Below, one piece after another: positions 8,491 through 17,379 of a DNA stretch of 64,000 nt. The stretch comes from Mucilaginibacter lappiensis (GTDB taxonomy: Bacteria > Bacteroidota > Bacteroidia > Sphingobacteriales > Sphingobacteriaceae), in the NCBI RefSeq assembly GCF_900155965.1, contig NZ_FTMG01000003.1, forward strand, positions 248,001 through 312,000, written 5' to 3'. The notes under the pieces are model-generated. The model was given only the letters and a program-made list of their open reading frames with translations. It made no database searches and was not told the origin of the DNA. A program made the translations under genes and the position numbers. The number at the start of each line of letters is the position of its first letter. Position 1 is the first letter of the stretch.

Positions 8491-10875
8491 ATGAAACCCT
8501 TATTTATACTCCTGTTAATTTTTTTATCCCCCCTGTCGCTCCGTGTTTATGCTCAAACTAACGGCCATATCTCTGGTACGGTGACCATGGTTGATGGCCG
8601 CCCGTTGGCGTCTGGCTCGGTATCCCTTATTGAGCTTTCAAAAACCACACTTACCGATGAGCACGGTCATTATGCTTTTAACGATATTGCCGCCGGTACT
8701 TATACTGTCAAGATCCAGGTACTCGGAGCTGCCGAGAAAGACCTCCAGGTAAAGGTAACTGCCGGACAAACAAGCACGGCAGATTATCAATTTCCCAAAG
8801 AAAATGTAACCGCTCTTCAGGAAGTTACAGTATCGGGGAATAAGAATCGGTTTTCGAAAAAGGAAAGCGTATATATTGCTCGCCTACCCTTAAAAAATCT
8901 AGAGAACCCACAGGTTTACAACTCTGTTTCCAAGGAATTGATCCAGGAACAGATGGCTGTTGATCTGGGTAGTATTTCCAAGAACGTACCGGGAGCAGGT
9001 ATCCCGATGATTGCCAATCAGGGCCGGGTTACTTTTCGTTCCCGTGGTTTTGAAACAGAACCCAATGCCAGAAATGGTGTGGCCGGTGCCGCGTTTGCAT
9101 CTATCGATCCGGCAAACCTGGAGCGGGTAGAGGCTATCAAAGGTCCATCAGCTACTTTGTTTGGTACCAGTGTATCCAGCAGTTATGGAGGTTTGTACAA
9201 CCGAGTTACTAAAAAACCCTACAACGGTTTTGGTGGCGAAGTAGCATACTTTGGCGGCAGCTGGGATTTTAACCGGATCACCTGGGATGTAAACACCCCG
9301 GTAAATGCTGATAAAACCGCACTGTTCCGTCTCAATGGAGCTACTTCATTTGAAAAAAGCTTCCAGGATCTGGGCTTTACCAATAGCGTAAGTCTGGCCC
9401 CGAGCTTCTCTTACCAGATCACAGACCGGCTTTCTTTATTGCTTGATGTAGAGTTTGGTCAGGCTAAAGGTACATCGGTGGTTCGTTTTAATCCTTTTAC
9501 CGCCTACAAAACCCCTACAACACTATCCATAGCCGATATGGGTTTCCCGTATAAGAAAACCTTCCTGAGTAACGATCTGGCTTATTCCACCCAAATGCTG
9601 AATATCTTTGCACAGTTAAACTACAAGATCTCAGAAAAATGGACCTCGCAAACCATTATTTCCCGTGCCCGCTCAACCATCAACGGTTACATCACGGCAC
9701 TTAACGGTAAAGCAGCAACTACAATTAGCCCACAGGTTATTGCAGGCAACACCTCATTTATTGCGACAGATCTGCAGCAGAATTTTATAGGCGATTTTAA
9801 GATTGGTAACCACCGTAACCGCGTAGTAGGTGGACTTGACTATTATAACAACTCCAATAGCTTTGACAGGGTAACCGTTAACCTTCCGGCAGTTGATTTT
9901 ATTAATGTTCCATCTACCTATCGCGTCAGCCGTTTTAAGATCGACTCGTTAACCAGCAAAGGGACGTTACGAAAAGAAAATAATGGTGATGACACCTATG
10001 CAGCCTATATCTCCGATGTATTTAACATTACCGACAGGTTATTGGTTATGGGCAGTATACGGGTTGATCGTTATCAATATCACGGTGTTTATAATATAAC
10101 TACGGGTATTACAGCCGGAGGTTTAGGTGCTGGGGGTATACAGGCAGGCCCATATGGACAAACCGCTATATCCCACAAATCGGGCCTGGTATACGAACTA
10201 TTTAAAGATCAGCTTTCTGTATTTGGTAATTACATGAATGGCTTTTTCAACAAAAGCGGTGTTGCTGCCGATGGCGGTCATTTTAAACCGGAGCATGCCA
10301 ACCAATTGGAATTTGGTGTAAAAAGTGATGTATTGGATCACCGGCTGGTAGGTACGGTGAGTTATTATGATATCAGGGTAGCTAATGTGCTGCGCCCGGA
10401 CCCTAACGATCCCAACAATTACTCTGTACAGGATGGAACCCAGTTAAGCAGGGGAGTTGAGGTTGATTTGACCGCCAATCCTTTTCCAGGATTGAACATC
10501 GTGGCCGGTTATGCTTACAACAATAGTAAATTTACTAAAGCAGATCCATCTGTGAATGGCTTACGTCCGGCCTTGTCAGGACCAGCCAATACCTATAATT
10601 TATGGATCAGCTATCGCCTGCCTGCCGGCGATCTGAAAGGATTAGGCATGGGCTTTGGCGCCAACGCGGGCAGTTCGTCATACCAAACCAATACCGTAAC
10701 GACTAAAATTGTTATACCATCATATACTTTATTAGATGCCAGCATTTTTTATGATCAGCCTAAATATCGTATCGGGTTCAAGGTAGATAACCTGACCAGC
10801 GAAAAAGCCTGGTCTGTACGGTTAACACCGCAGGCACCTGCCCGGTTTATTGGGAGTATGAGCCTTAAATTTTAA
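8491..10875 (+). CDS. TonB-dependent siderophore-type receptor
   Basis: A 794-residue outer membrane receptor starting at the ATG at 8491; a TTG one codon earlier is not needed. It has a signal peptide ending near VYAQ (about residue 23), a carboxypeptidase-regulatory-like domain (about 24-110), a plug domain with the motif ERVEAIKGPSATLFG, and a beta-barrel ending in a terminal Phe (SMSLKF). Receptors of this FhuA/FpvA-like group import ferric siderophores or other metal chelates using TonB. The following gene, 28 bases away, encodes a DUF4198 protein and is probably co-transcribed, which fits metal uptake. The exact ligand cannot be read from the sequence. Confidence 0.93.
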   Translation: MKPLFILLLIFLSPLSLRVYAQTNGHISGTVTMVDGRPLASGSVSLIELSKTTLTDEHGHYAFNDIAAGTYTVKIQVLGAAEKDLQVKVTAGQTSTADYQFPKENVTALQEVTVSGNKNRFSKKESVYIARLPLKNLENPQVYNSVSKELIQEQMAVDLGSISKNVPGAGIPMIANQGRVTFRSRGFETEPNARNGVAGAAFASIDPANLERVEAIKGPSATLFGTSVSSSYGGLYNRVTKKPYNGFGGEVAYFGGSWDFNRITWDVNTPVNADKTALFRLNGATSFEKSFQDLGFTNSVSLAPSFSYQITDRLSLLLDVEFGQAKGTSVVRFNPFTAYKTPTTLSIADMGFPYKKTFLSNDLAYSTQMLNIFAQLNYKISEKWTSQTIISRARSTINGYITALNGKAATTISPQVIAGNTSFIATDLQQNFIGDFKIGNHRNRVVGGLDYYNNSNSFDRVTVNLPAVDFINVPSTYRVSRFKIDSLTSKGTLRKENNGDDTYAAYISDVFNITDRLLVMGSIRVDRYQYHGVYNITTGITAGGLGAGGIQAGPYGQTAISHKSGLVYELFKDQLSVFGNYMNGFFNKSGVAADGGHFKPEHANQLEFGVKSDVLDHRLVGTVSYYDIRVANVLRPDPNDPNNYSVQDGTQLSRGVEVDLTANPFPGLNIVAGYAYNNSKFTKADPSVNGLRPALSGPANTYNLWISYRLPAGDLKGLGMGFGANAGSSSYQTNTVTTKIVIPSYTLLDASIFYDQPKYRIGFKVDNLTSEKAWSVRLTPQAPARFIGSMSLKF

Positions 10876-10903
10876 TCATCAGACGATATAATTAAATAGC
10901 GCT

Positions 10904-11629
10904 ATGAAATATTTAACATTAATAACCCTGTTCATTTTGCTGGTGGCAGGAAAAGTTAAGGCTGATTCTTTATGGATTGAAGCTGATGCCAAGGGTCAGA
11001 TTGGTAAGGCGCAAACCATTAAGGTGATATTTGGCTCCTACAATCAATACCGCCTGCAAAAAGTAACGGGTGAGTTTCAGGAAGTAAAGGATTTTACCTG
11101 CTGGATAGTTAGTCCATCAGGCAAACATATTAGTTTACAGTTTACCCCAAAAGAAACAGACTACCAAGCCAGTTTTATACCAGCAGAAAAAGGCACTTAT
11201 GTGGTACTGCTTGAAAATAAACAGCGTAAGGTAGAGGATTGGAGTAACTCCGCCACTAAGATCGGTGTTGCCAAGCAGCATTATTATGCACGTACAGTTA
11301 TACAAGTTGGCCAGGAGCAAGTAAGGGCAAAAGAGACACTAACAGATCTTACCATTGTGGAAGAGCCTAAAAGCAAAACAGATTCTGTAGTGAACTTGCT
11401 GGTTTTATTACATGGTAAGCCGGTACCCAATGCAACCTTATTTATGCGTCATCCGGAAATGCCGGAACAGAAATTAATTACAGACCAAAATGGAAAGGTA
11501 AGTTTCCATGCACCCAAACCAGGCCGGTATTTTGCTTTGGTTACGCTAAAATTCGACACTCCCGGAACTTACAGGGGCGTACATTACGATGTATTCCGGG
11601 AAAAGGCTACGTTAACCACCATGTTATAA
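10904..11629 (+). CDS. DUF4198-family periplasmic protein
   Basis: 241 residues with an N-terminal signal peptide (cleavage after about VKA, residue 20) and a DUF4198-like layout: a beta-rich domain opening with DSLWIEAD, and a second Ig/transthyretin-like domain with GKPVPNATLFM and TDQNGKVSFHAPKPGRY. DUF4198 proteins are often next to metal-uptake genes, and this one directly follows a TonB receptor, so a role in handling the imported metal or chelate is likely (inference). The protein at 11675-12388 on the other strand has the same layout and is a paralogue. Start is the first ATG after a short 28-base gap. Confidence 0.8.
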   Translation: MKYLTLITLFILLVAGKVKADSLWIEADAKGQIGKAQTIKVIFGSYNQYRLQKVTGEFQEVKDFTCWIVSPSGKHISLQFTPKETDYQASFIPAEKGTYVVLLENKQRKVEDWSNSATKIGVAKQHYYARTVIQVGQEQVRAKETLTDLTIVEEPKSKTDSVVNLLVLLHGKPVPNATLFMRHPEMPEQKLITDQNGKVSFHAPKPGRYFALVTLKFDTPGTYRGVHYDVFREKATLTTML

Positions 11630-11652
11630 TCTGGTGTTTTAACCACTATTTT

Positions 11653-11694
11653 ATTGCTTGCTGATCAACCTTATTTAAGGGATCAGCAAGCAAT
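11653..11694. terminator. Shared bidirectional hairpin between convergent DUF4198 genes
   Basis: ATTGCTTGCTGATC (11653-11666) and GATCAGCAAGCAAT (11681-11694) form a perfect 14-bp stem with a 14-base loop. It lies 24 bases after the plus-strand stop and covers the last codons of the minus-strand gene. It probably terminates both transcripts. A T-rich tract follows on the minus side. Confidence 0.75.
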
Positions 11695-12388
11695 AATTGC
11701 AACGATACCGGGTGCTGGTATAAGCCACACCCTTATAATTGCCGGGCGTAGGATCGTCCAAATCTTCCCTGATAATGTACAAACCGGGCATGGTAGTTTT
11801 GAAAAAAGCTTCTCCGCAATCATTGGTAAGCAATTCCTTCTCCCAGTTTTCCGGGTTAAAAACTCTTAGTTTGGTTTGATTTTCTGCAAAGTGTCCGTTA
11901 TTGAAAGCCTGAACATTGATCAGGTCACCTTTACGGGTTACGACGATATCCAGTAACTGGGCAGGTTTTGATACTGCCCCTCCCCCGCCAACCTGGTAAG
12001 CCGCGCATAGATAATCGATCGGCCTCACATTCTTACCCCCGCTTTTGGAACGGTCCACAACCGGATGGCTATCGTTTATGCCTAATATGCGATAAGCTCC
12101 CTCATGCACAGGTATAAAATTACCCTCCCAGCAATCCGCTTTCCTCGAGATAGGTACCTGGATTATTTTACCTTCCTGGTCCAGTACACTTATTTTAAAA
12201 TTCCCGGTGAGCTCCAGCTCGTTTCCTGTATCCCGGTGACGGATACTGAATTCATCGATATGGCCATAACAAACTTGTATTTGTACAGGCTCGTTTAATT
12301 TCCCCGAGCCTTTAATCTCCAGCCAGTATGCACTGGCTTCTCCGGTAAAAGGAAGAAAAAATAAAAACAGGAATATGATTTGTTTCAT
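11675..12388 (-). CDS. DUF4198-like periplasmic protein, paralogue of the convergent gene
   Basis: 237 residues from the ATG at 12388; an upstream ATG at 12406 would put MIIFAA before a normal signal peptide and is less likely. A signal peptide ends near GEASA. The mature protein begins YWLEIKG, like DSLWIEAD in its neighbour, and keeps the same two-part fold with TPGNYKGVAY matching TPGTYRGVHY. Identity looks low, so the copies are old. The final residues (CNYCLLIP) are encoded by the right arm of the terminator hairpin and look like read-through into non-coding sequence. Function is unknown; metal-related by context. Confidence 0.75.
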   Translation of the reverse strand: MKQIIFLFLFFLPFTGEASAYWLEIKGSGKLNEPVQIQVCYGHIDEFSIRHRDTGNELELTGNFKISVLDQEGKIIQVPISRKADCWEGNFIPVHEGAYRILGINDSHPVVDRSKSGGKNVRPIDYLCAAYQVGGGGAVSKPAQLLDIVVTRKGDLINVQAFNNGHFAENQTKLRVFNPENWEKELLTNDCGEAFFKTTMPGLYIIREDLDDPTPGNYKGVAYTSTRYRCNYCLLIP

Positions 12389-12453
12389 CGCAGCAAAGAT
12401 AATCAATCCTGTTGCTGCTCATCATTTTCGATGTTAGTGAATTTTGCTATATA

Positions 12454-12505
12454 ATAAAGAGATAATCAGAAAAGTGACCCCACCTATTCTTAATTATCTC
12501 TTTAT
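12454..12505 (-). terminator. Hairpin downstream of the DUF6515 gene
   Basis: ATAAAGAGATAAT (12454-12466) and ATTATCTCTTTAT (12493-12505) pair perfectly over 13 bp, starting 12 bases beyond the stop codon of the minus-strand gene at 12517. The stem is AT-rich and the loop is 26 bases, so termination strength is uncertain. Confidence 0.55.
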
Positions 12506-12516
12506 CTTTTTGTTAT

Positions 12517-13284
12517 TTAAAGCTCACTGGTTTTTTGAACCGGCGTTGCCTGTTGAGAATCATCATTTGTTTTCTCGGGGATGCTGATCACACGATAACT
12601 TGTTTGGTTGTCATGTACCACCTCTTCCAGGTAAATATCATCGGGAGTTACCCAATATTTCTTACCTTTTAAATTTACTTTATGCGAACCGGCAGGCAAG
12701 GCATCAGTCATGTCGCCTACCAAAGGCATCTGCTGGTCGGTCGAATTAGCTGTCGGTGTATTTTGGTCGGTATTTAATACCCCATCTTTCCCGGCTACAA
12801 CGTAAACCGCTTTACCATCATCCTTGGTTATCTGTTGATAGTATACACCATTATACTCAAAATACTGGGTACCGTTTATAACAATGGATTGGGCGCCTTC
12901 CGGTAACGACGGAACTTCGGCACCAACAGGAGGGGCCGCAACTTCGTAACCGCCATTAGCGCCTGGCTGATAAAATATACCGCCATAGTAATAATACTGA
13001 TTTGGCCCCCAGAAAAACGGATAATAGCCAAAGGGCAATGTATTTACAAACAAACCAATATTGGCATATACATAAGGGTGATAAAAACCACGGAAACCTG
13101 TTGTAAAACCAGCATGAACCGCCGGACTACGATAACCGAAACCTCCACCAAAACCTGCATGGCCAAATCCACCCCTAAAGCCGCCAAAATGCCCACCCCG
13201 CTGAGCATCAGCGGTAGTTGCAAGGCCAAATACTAACAAACCTGCCAATGACAGATTGATAAAGGACCTATTAAACGCTTTCAT
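12517..13284 (-). CDS. DUF6515 family secreted protein
   Basis: 255 residues: a signal peptide (cleavage near ADAQ, residue 28), a Gly/Phe/His-rich low-complexity stretch (about 29-60), a Tyr/Pro-rich segment (YYYYGGIFYQP), then a C-terminal half made of two similar beta motifs, QSIVINGTQYFEYNGVYY and SHKVNLKGKKYWVTPDDIYL. This is the pattern of the DUF6515 family found in Bacteroidota. The segments resemble small binding modules for the cell surface, but no activity is known. It is probably a single-gene transcript ended by the hairpin at 12454-12505. Confidence 0.8.
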   Translation of the reverse strand: MKAFNRSFINLSLAGLLVFGLATTADAQRGGHFGGFRGGFGHAGFGGGFGYRSPAVHAGFTTGFRGFYHPYVYANIGLFVNTLPFGYYPFFWGPNQYYYYGGIFYQPGANGGYEVAAPPVGAEVPSLPEGAQSIVINGTQYFEYNGVYYQQITKDDGKAVYVVAGKDGVLNTDQNTPTANSTDQQMPLVGDMTDALPAGSHKVNLKGKKYWVTPDDIYLEEVVHDNQTSYRVISIPEKTNDDSQQATPVQKTSEL

Positions 13285-13439
13285 GACATTATTAAATTAA
13301 ATTTTATGAATTTAAAATTGCTTTCTTTCTCCTTAAAAAGCTAATAGTTAGACGAGTAAAGAACGCTTAAGTTTAAAGCGAATATGTTAAAATTCATTAA
13401 TTATAAAACAACATAAATATTTCACTATCAATAGTTTAT

Positions 13440-14846
13440 CTATTTTCCGATACAAAACTTACTAAATATATTATCCAGAAGATCGTCTGTGGTAACGGCT
13501 CCGGTTATTTCGCCTAGATAGTGCAGGGCTTGTTTAATGTCCATCGACAGGAAATCGGAGGTGATGCTGCCGTCAATGCCACCCAACACTCTGATCAATG
13601 CCTCTTCTGTTTTTTGCAGGGCCTCCAGGTGGCGTATGTTGGTTACCAGTGTTTCGTCGCCGCTGAGTTGATCTTTGATAGCTGTACCGTAAATCTTATT
13701 TTTAAGGTCGTCTATATGTAGCTTTTCTTTGGCTGATATAAAGATGGTCTGTAGATCCGGAAGTCCGGAGGTGCGGAAAAACTCCTGGATGCTTTCCCGC
13801 TTTTTGTCCTGTTGTAACAGATCCATCTTATTGGCTACCAGCAGCATGGCTATACCAGGACTTTGCAGGCTTTCCAAGTCGCTTTTTAGCTCTTCCGGAC
13901 TTATTTGCTCCGCATCAAAAACATAAATGAGCAGAGCGCTCTGGCTTATCTTTTCCATGGTACGTTGTACTCCTATCTGCTCAATGGCATCGGTAGCTTC
14001 GCGTATACCGGCCGTGTCTATCAGCCTGAAATTGATGCCCTGTATATTCAATACCTCCTCAATAGTATCGCGGGTGGTACCCGGAATATGGCTTACAATA
14101 GCTCGCTCCTCGTTCAGCAGGGCATTCAGTAAGGTTGATTTACCCGCGTTGGGCCTGCCGGCTATTACCGTGTTAACCCCTTGCTTTATAGCATTCCCCA
14201 ATTCAAACGATTGTATCAGACGGCCTATAATGCGGGTAATATCCACGATTAATTGTTTGAGCTGATCGCGGTTGGCAAACTCTACATCTTCTTCGGCAAA
14301 GTCAAGCTCCAGTTCAATGAGCGAGGCAAAATTTACCAGTTGCTCACGCAGGGTTTGCAGCTGGCTGCTAAACCCACCCCGCAGTTGCTGCAAGGCTACC
14401 TGCTGCGAAGCTTTGGAATTGGAGGCGATCAAGTCGGCTACGGCTTCGGCTTGCGACAGGTCCAATTGACCGTTCAGAAACGCCCGCAGCGTAAATTCGC
14501 CTGGTTTGGCGCTTCGCGCACCTTTTTTGATGAACAGCTTAATAATACTCTCAATGATATAACCAGAGGCATGACAGCTTATTTCCACCACGTTTTCGCG
14601 GGTGTAAGATTTGGGCGCCACAAACAGCGATACCAGCACCTCATCCAGCATCAGGTCGCCATCCATAATATGGCCGAAATGGATAGTATGTGAAGCCTGT
14701 TTGGTCAGATCCTTACCTTTCCATACACTGTTGGCTATGCTGATAGCATCCATACCCGAAAGACGGATCACCGCTATTGCCCCTATCCCGTTTGGTGTAG
14801 CCAGGGCTACTATAGTTTCCTGTTGCGCGTGTTTTAAGTTGTCCAT
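13440..14846 (-). CDS. mnmE: tRNA uridine-5-carboxymethylaminomethyl modification GTPase MnmE
   Basis: 468 residues from the ATG at 14846. A frame-open ATG at 14876 adds MIAMDHRLLT, which is translated from a dispersed repeat and is not family sequence. The protein has the TrmE N-terminal domain (QETIVALATPNGIGAIAVIRLSG), a helical domain split by a G domain with P-loop GRPNAGKS (Lys236), DTAG and NKMD motifs, and the conserved C-terminal FCIGK whose Cys is needed for activity. With MnmG it modifies U34 of several tRNAs in the cytoplasm. MnmG is not in the window. Length is normal for the family. Confidence 0.97.
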   Translation of the reverse strand: MDNLKHAQQETIVALATPNGIGAIAVIRLSGMDAISIANSVWKGKDLTKQASHTIHFGHIMDGDLMLDEVLVSLFVAPKSYTRENVVEISCHASGYIIESIIKLFIKKGARSAKPGEFTLRAFLNGQLDLSQAEAVADLIASNSKASQQVALQQLRGGFSSQLQTLREQLVNFASLIELELDFAEEDVEFANRDQLKQLIVDITRIIGRLIQSFELGNAIKQGVNTVIAGRPNAGKSTLLNALLNEERAIVSHIPGTTRDTIEEVLNIQGINFRLIDTAGIREATDAIEQIGVQRTMEKISQSALLIYVFDAEQISPEELKSDLESLQSPGIAMLLVANKMDLLQQDKKRESIQEFFRTSGLPDLQTIFISAKEKLHIDDLKNKIYGTAIKDQLSGDETLVTNIRHLEALQKTEEALIRVLGGIDGSITSDFLSMDIKQALHYLGEITGAVTTDDLLDNIFSKFCIGK

Positions 14847-14901
14847 GGTCAATAGTCGATGGTCCATGGCAATCATTTTTGAGATTTATGGACCCGAGGT
14901 A

Positions 14902-14909
14902 CAAAAGTA
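14902..14909 (-). promoter_or_regulatory. Candidate -7 box of mnmE
   Basis: Read on the minus strand the sequence is TACTTTTG, an exact TAnnTTTG match, 55 bases upstream of the chosen mnmE start. No convincing -33 TTG was found at the usual spacing. This placement supports 14846 rather than 14876 as the start, since it leaves a leader of ordinary length. Confidence 0.45.
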
Positions 14910-15195
14910 ATACAAATTACCTTTTGCCTTCCCGTTTCATCGACTGATAGCCCGAGCTTTTACTTTGGCATGGCGTTAAAACTTTTTAAACCTCAAATTT
15001 TAACACTTTTCTGTTCAAAAACGGCCCATTTTAGGCTCAAAATCATCCCAAAAACATCGATTTTAACACTTTTTAACAAATTACAGTACGATTTCAACTT
15101 GTTTTTGAAACTTTAAAAAGTATTAATTTATTGATTATCAAATAACTACAAACAAAACGATCGGTTTTTGACCTGCTTTATTCCTTAACAAAACA

Positions 15196-15225
15196 GCCCG
15201 GATGCCTAATAAAAGACACCCGGGC
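15196..15225. terminator. GC-rich stem-loop between divergent genes
   Basis: GCCCGGATGCCT (15196-15207) pairs with AGACACCCGGGC (15214-15225) with two mismatches around an AATAAA loop. The outer bases AACAGC and GCTGTT extend the stem with a small bulge. On the minus strand the stem is followed by GTTTTGTT, as in an intrinsic terminator. The transcript that it would end is unknown. Confidence 0.5.
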
Positions 15226-15274
15226 CGCTGTTGATATAAATATACGAAAATTCGGGCAAAGGAGCAAATTAAAG

Positions 15275-15357
15275 AAGTCCATAGTCGACGGTCAATAGAC
15301 CATGGCTCGGTGTGATTAACTTTTTACTATGGACTATGGGCCATCGACTATTGACTT
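15275..15357. repeat. Dispersed repeat with imperfect inverted arms (GTCCATAGTCGA class)
   Basis: Variants of the word pairs CCATAGTCGA, GTCAATAGACCATGG, ACTATGGACTATGGG and CCATCGACTATTGACTT read as an imperfect inverted repeat about 83 bases long. The same words occur at the 5' end of mnmE (about 14842-14872), and a related class flanks metB (22933-23009). The right end supplies the TTG of the next promoter. Confidence 0.7.
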
Positions 15358-15379
15358 CCCCCCAAAAGCCCTACCTTCG
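15351..15379 (+). promoter_or_regulatory. Candidate promoter of the nucleoid-associated protein gene
   Basis: TTG (15351-15353) and TACCTTCG (15372-15379) are separated by 18 bases and match the Bacteroidota -33/-7 pattern with one change in the -7 box. The start codon is 9 bases downstream, implying a nearly leaderless message. The -33 TTG is contributed by the end of the dispersed repeat. Confidence 0.5.
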
Positions 15380-15387
15380 CATCAATT

Positions 15388-16446
15388 ATGGTAACTTTTT
15401 TTGAAGCTTCGCTCGACACTATTTCGGTTCATCATGTTGGCAACCAGTCGCAGGAAGAAATGTATGCCCTGTCCACCCAGCCCCTGGAACTGAAGGACGA
15501 TATTATCCCCAACCTGCTGATGCAGTATTTTTTAAAACCATTTGAAAAGACTAACGAGGTATACCACCTCATACACAGCAGCGGCAATCTGGCTCTGAAC
15601 GAGATACACCATTTTGCCACGCAGGCTTTTGATGATAAAGAAAAGTTCCACGAAGCATCGGAACAGATAGCCAAGCATCTGTACAAAACCACCACACACC
15701 CCAACATCAAAGGCGGCGAGCTGTACGTGGTTTACTTTAACCAGGTACAAATTGAAGGCAACCCACTGGATGCCATCGGCATTTTTAAATCGGAAAATAA
15801 AGAAACCTATTTGAAAGTCTACCCGGATAAAGGCGGTTTCCAGGTTGATTATGAGCAGGATGCCATCAACATCAATAAGCTTGACAAAGGCGTGCTTATT
15901 TTTAATATCGAAAAAGAGAACGGCTATAAAGTGGTGGTAGTTGATAAAACCAACAGCGGACAGGAAACTGCCGTGTACTGGAAAGACAATTTTCTGCAGC
16001 TCCGTATTCGTAACGACAGCTTTAACCAAACCAATAATACCTTGGGCATTTACAAAAATTTTGTGACCGAAAAACTCGACGATCAGTTTGAAATGAGCAA
16101 AGCCGACAAGATCGATCTCCTGAACCGCTCTATGAAATATTTTAAGGAGAAGGACGAGTTTAATATGGATGAATTCTCTAACGAGGTAATCGGTAACCCG
16201 GAAGCCATCGAATCATTCAAGAACTTTAAAAACCAGTACGAGCAGGAGTTTGACAGCCCCATTGCCGATAACTTCGTGATATCAGACAATGCCGTAAAAA
16301 AACAGGCCCGCGTTTACAAAAGTGTGCTCAAGCTGGATAAAAACTTCCACATTTATATACACGGTGATAAAGAACTCATTGAAAAGGGCTTCGATGACGG
16401 CCGCTCCATGAATTATTACAAAGTTTACTTTAAGGAAGAAGCGTAG
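15388..16446 (+). CDS. 37-kDa nucleoid-associated protein (NA37/YejK-like)
   Basis: 352 residues matching the size and character of the nucleoid-associated protein family PF04245 (E. coli YejK/NdpA). Recognisable stretches are HHVGNQSQEE near the N-terminus, KGGELYVVYF at about 110, and the C-terminal MNYYKVYFKEEA. The protein is soluble, rich in charged residues and has no signal peptide. Family members associate with the nucleoid, but their exact role is not settled. The gene stands alone, with a promoter candidate directly upstream and a dispersed palindrome downstream at 16497-16588. Confidence 0.88.
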   Translation: MVTFFEASLDTISVHHVGNQSQEEMYALSTQPLELKDDIIPNLLMQYFLKPFEKTNEVYHLIHSSGNLALNEIHHFATQAFDDKEKFHEASEQIAKHLYKTTTHPNIKGGELYVVYFNQVQIEGNPLDAIGIFKSENKETYLKVYPDKGGFQVDYEQDAININKLDKGVLIFNIEKENGYKVVVVDKTNSGQETAVYWKDNFLQLRIRNDSFNQTNNTLGIYKNFVTEKLDDQFEMSKADKIDLLNRSMKYFKEKDEFNMDEFSNEVIGNPEAIESFKNFKNQYEQEFDSPIADNFVISDNAVKKQARVYKSVLKLDKNFHIYIHGDKELIEKGFDDGRSMNYYKVYFKEEA

Positions 16447-16752
16447 GTTTTCAATTAGTGATTTAGTGAATCAATAACACGAAGCTACTCATCCACATGT
16501 CATTGGAGCGAAGCGTGGCAATCTCCTCGCGTTCGCATTAGCGAGCATAACTACGAGATTGCTTCGTCGTTCCTTCTCGCAATGACATATTGATTTAAAC
16601 CCCACCCTAACTTTGCCTCATCCCGAACTTGTTTCGGCATCCCATTAGTAAGGTGTGCAGCATGATGGTTTCTAGCAGAATGACATTGCACTAACAAGAC
16701 AAATTGTTATTTCCTATAAATTGCGCAATCAACAGCACAACGAAAAGAGATC
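16447..16752. other. 306-base intergenic region with one dispersed palindrome
   Basis: Apart from the palindrome at 16497-16588 there is a stretch at about 16605-16690 with the words CCCGAACTTGTTTCGGCATCCC and AGCATGA, typical of degraded REP-like repeats. No open frame or clear promoter box was recognised before the methyltransferase gene at 16753. Confidence 0.5.
16497..16588. repeat. Dispersed palindrome, ATGTCATTG...CAATGACAT class, copy 1
   Basis: The left part (ATGTCATTGGAGCGAAGCG, then GGCAATCTCCTCG) is an imperfect inverted copy of the right part (CTACGAGATTGCTTCGTCG, then CTCGCAATGACAT). A second copy of the same class is at 20723-20813. The two copies share most of the arm sequence and differ in the centre. 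Confidence 0.8.
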
Positions 16753-17379
16753 ATGGCGAATGAAAACGAAAAACCGGAATTTTGGGAATCGGCCTTTGGC
16801 GAAAAGCAGGAAATGTGGGGCTTTGAGCCGGCAAAATCCGCTATATTAACAAAGGACTTTTTTGTTCAAAAAGCAATAAAAAACATCCTGATCCCCGGTA
16901 TTGGTTACGGACGGAACGCGCAAATTTTCAGAGATAACGGAATTGATGTAACCGGTATCGAAATCTCTAAAACCGCTATTGAAATGGCCAGAAAACATTA
17001 CGGAACGGACATGGTAATCTACCACGGTTCTGTAACGGATATGCCATTTGATCAAAATCAATACGATGGGATATTTTGTTATGCCTTAATTCATTTATTG
17101 GACAGCAGCGAAAGGGAAAAACTCATTGATGACTGCTACAAGCAATTGGCAGATAATGGCTATATGGTTTTTACGATGATTTCGAAAGAAGCCCATACCT
17201 ATGGACAAGGCAAATTGGTGAGCCAGGATCGCTACGAAATATTTGATGGTGTTAAAATGTTTTTTTACGATAGAGAAAGCATCCAGTCGGAGTTTGGCAA
17301 AGCCGGACTATTCGAAATTACAGAGATTAGTGAGAGTCAGCCGTTCTTTTTAGTTAAGTGTAAAAAAGGAGACAACTAG
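16753..17379 (+). CDS. Class I SAM-dependent methyltransferase
   Basis: 208 residues, cytoplasmic, with a Rossmann-fold methyltransferase core. Motif I reads ILIPGIGYGRNAQIF (about 45-60), followed by an acidic residue in VTGIEIS, a YHGSVTDMPF motif for the adenine side and the post-motif NGYMVFTM. The opening FWESAFGEKQEMWGFEP resembles thiopurine- or tellurite-resistance-type methyltransferases that act on small molecules. The substrate is not predictable. It is flanked on both sides by repeat-bearing gaps and appears to be a single gene. Start is the first ATG. Confidence 0.85.
   Translation: MANENEKPEFWESAFGEKQEMWGFEPAKSAILTKDFFVQKAIKNILIPGIGYGRNAQIFRDNGIDVTGIEISKTAIEMARKHYGTDMVIYHGSVTDMPFDQNQYDGIFCYALIHLLDSSEREKLIDDCYKQLADNGYMVFTMISKEAHTYGQGKLVSQDRYEIFDGVKMFFYDRESIQSEFGKAGLFEITEISESQPFFLVKCKKGDN

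Larger units (their letters stand above)
14847..15387. other. 541-base divergent intergenic region
   Basis: Between mnmE and the nucleoid-associated protein gene lie the mnmE promoter candidate (14902-14909), an AT-rich stretch (about 14960-15180) with no open frame of note, a GC-rich stem-loop at 15196-15225, and a dispersed repeat at 15275-15357 that runs into the promoter of the right-hand gene. The stem-loop lies upstream of both flanking genes, so it could end a small unannotated RNA. I see no direct evidence for one. Confidence 0.5.
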
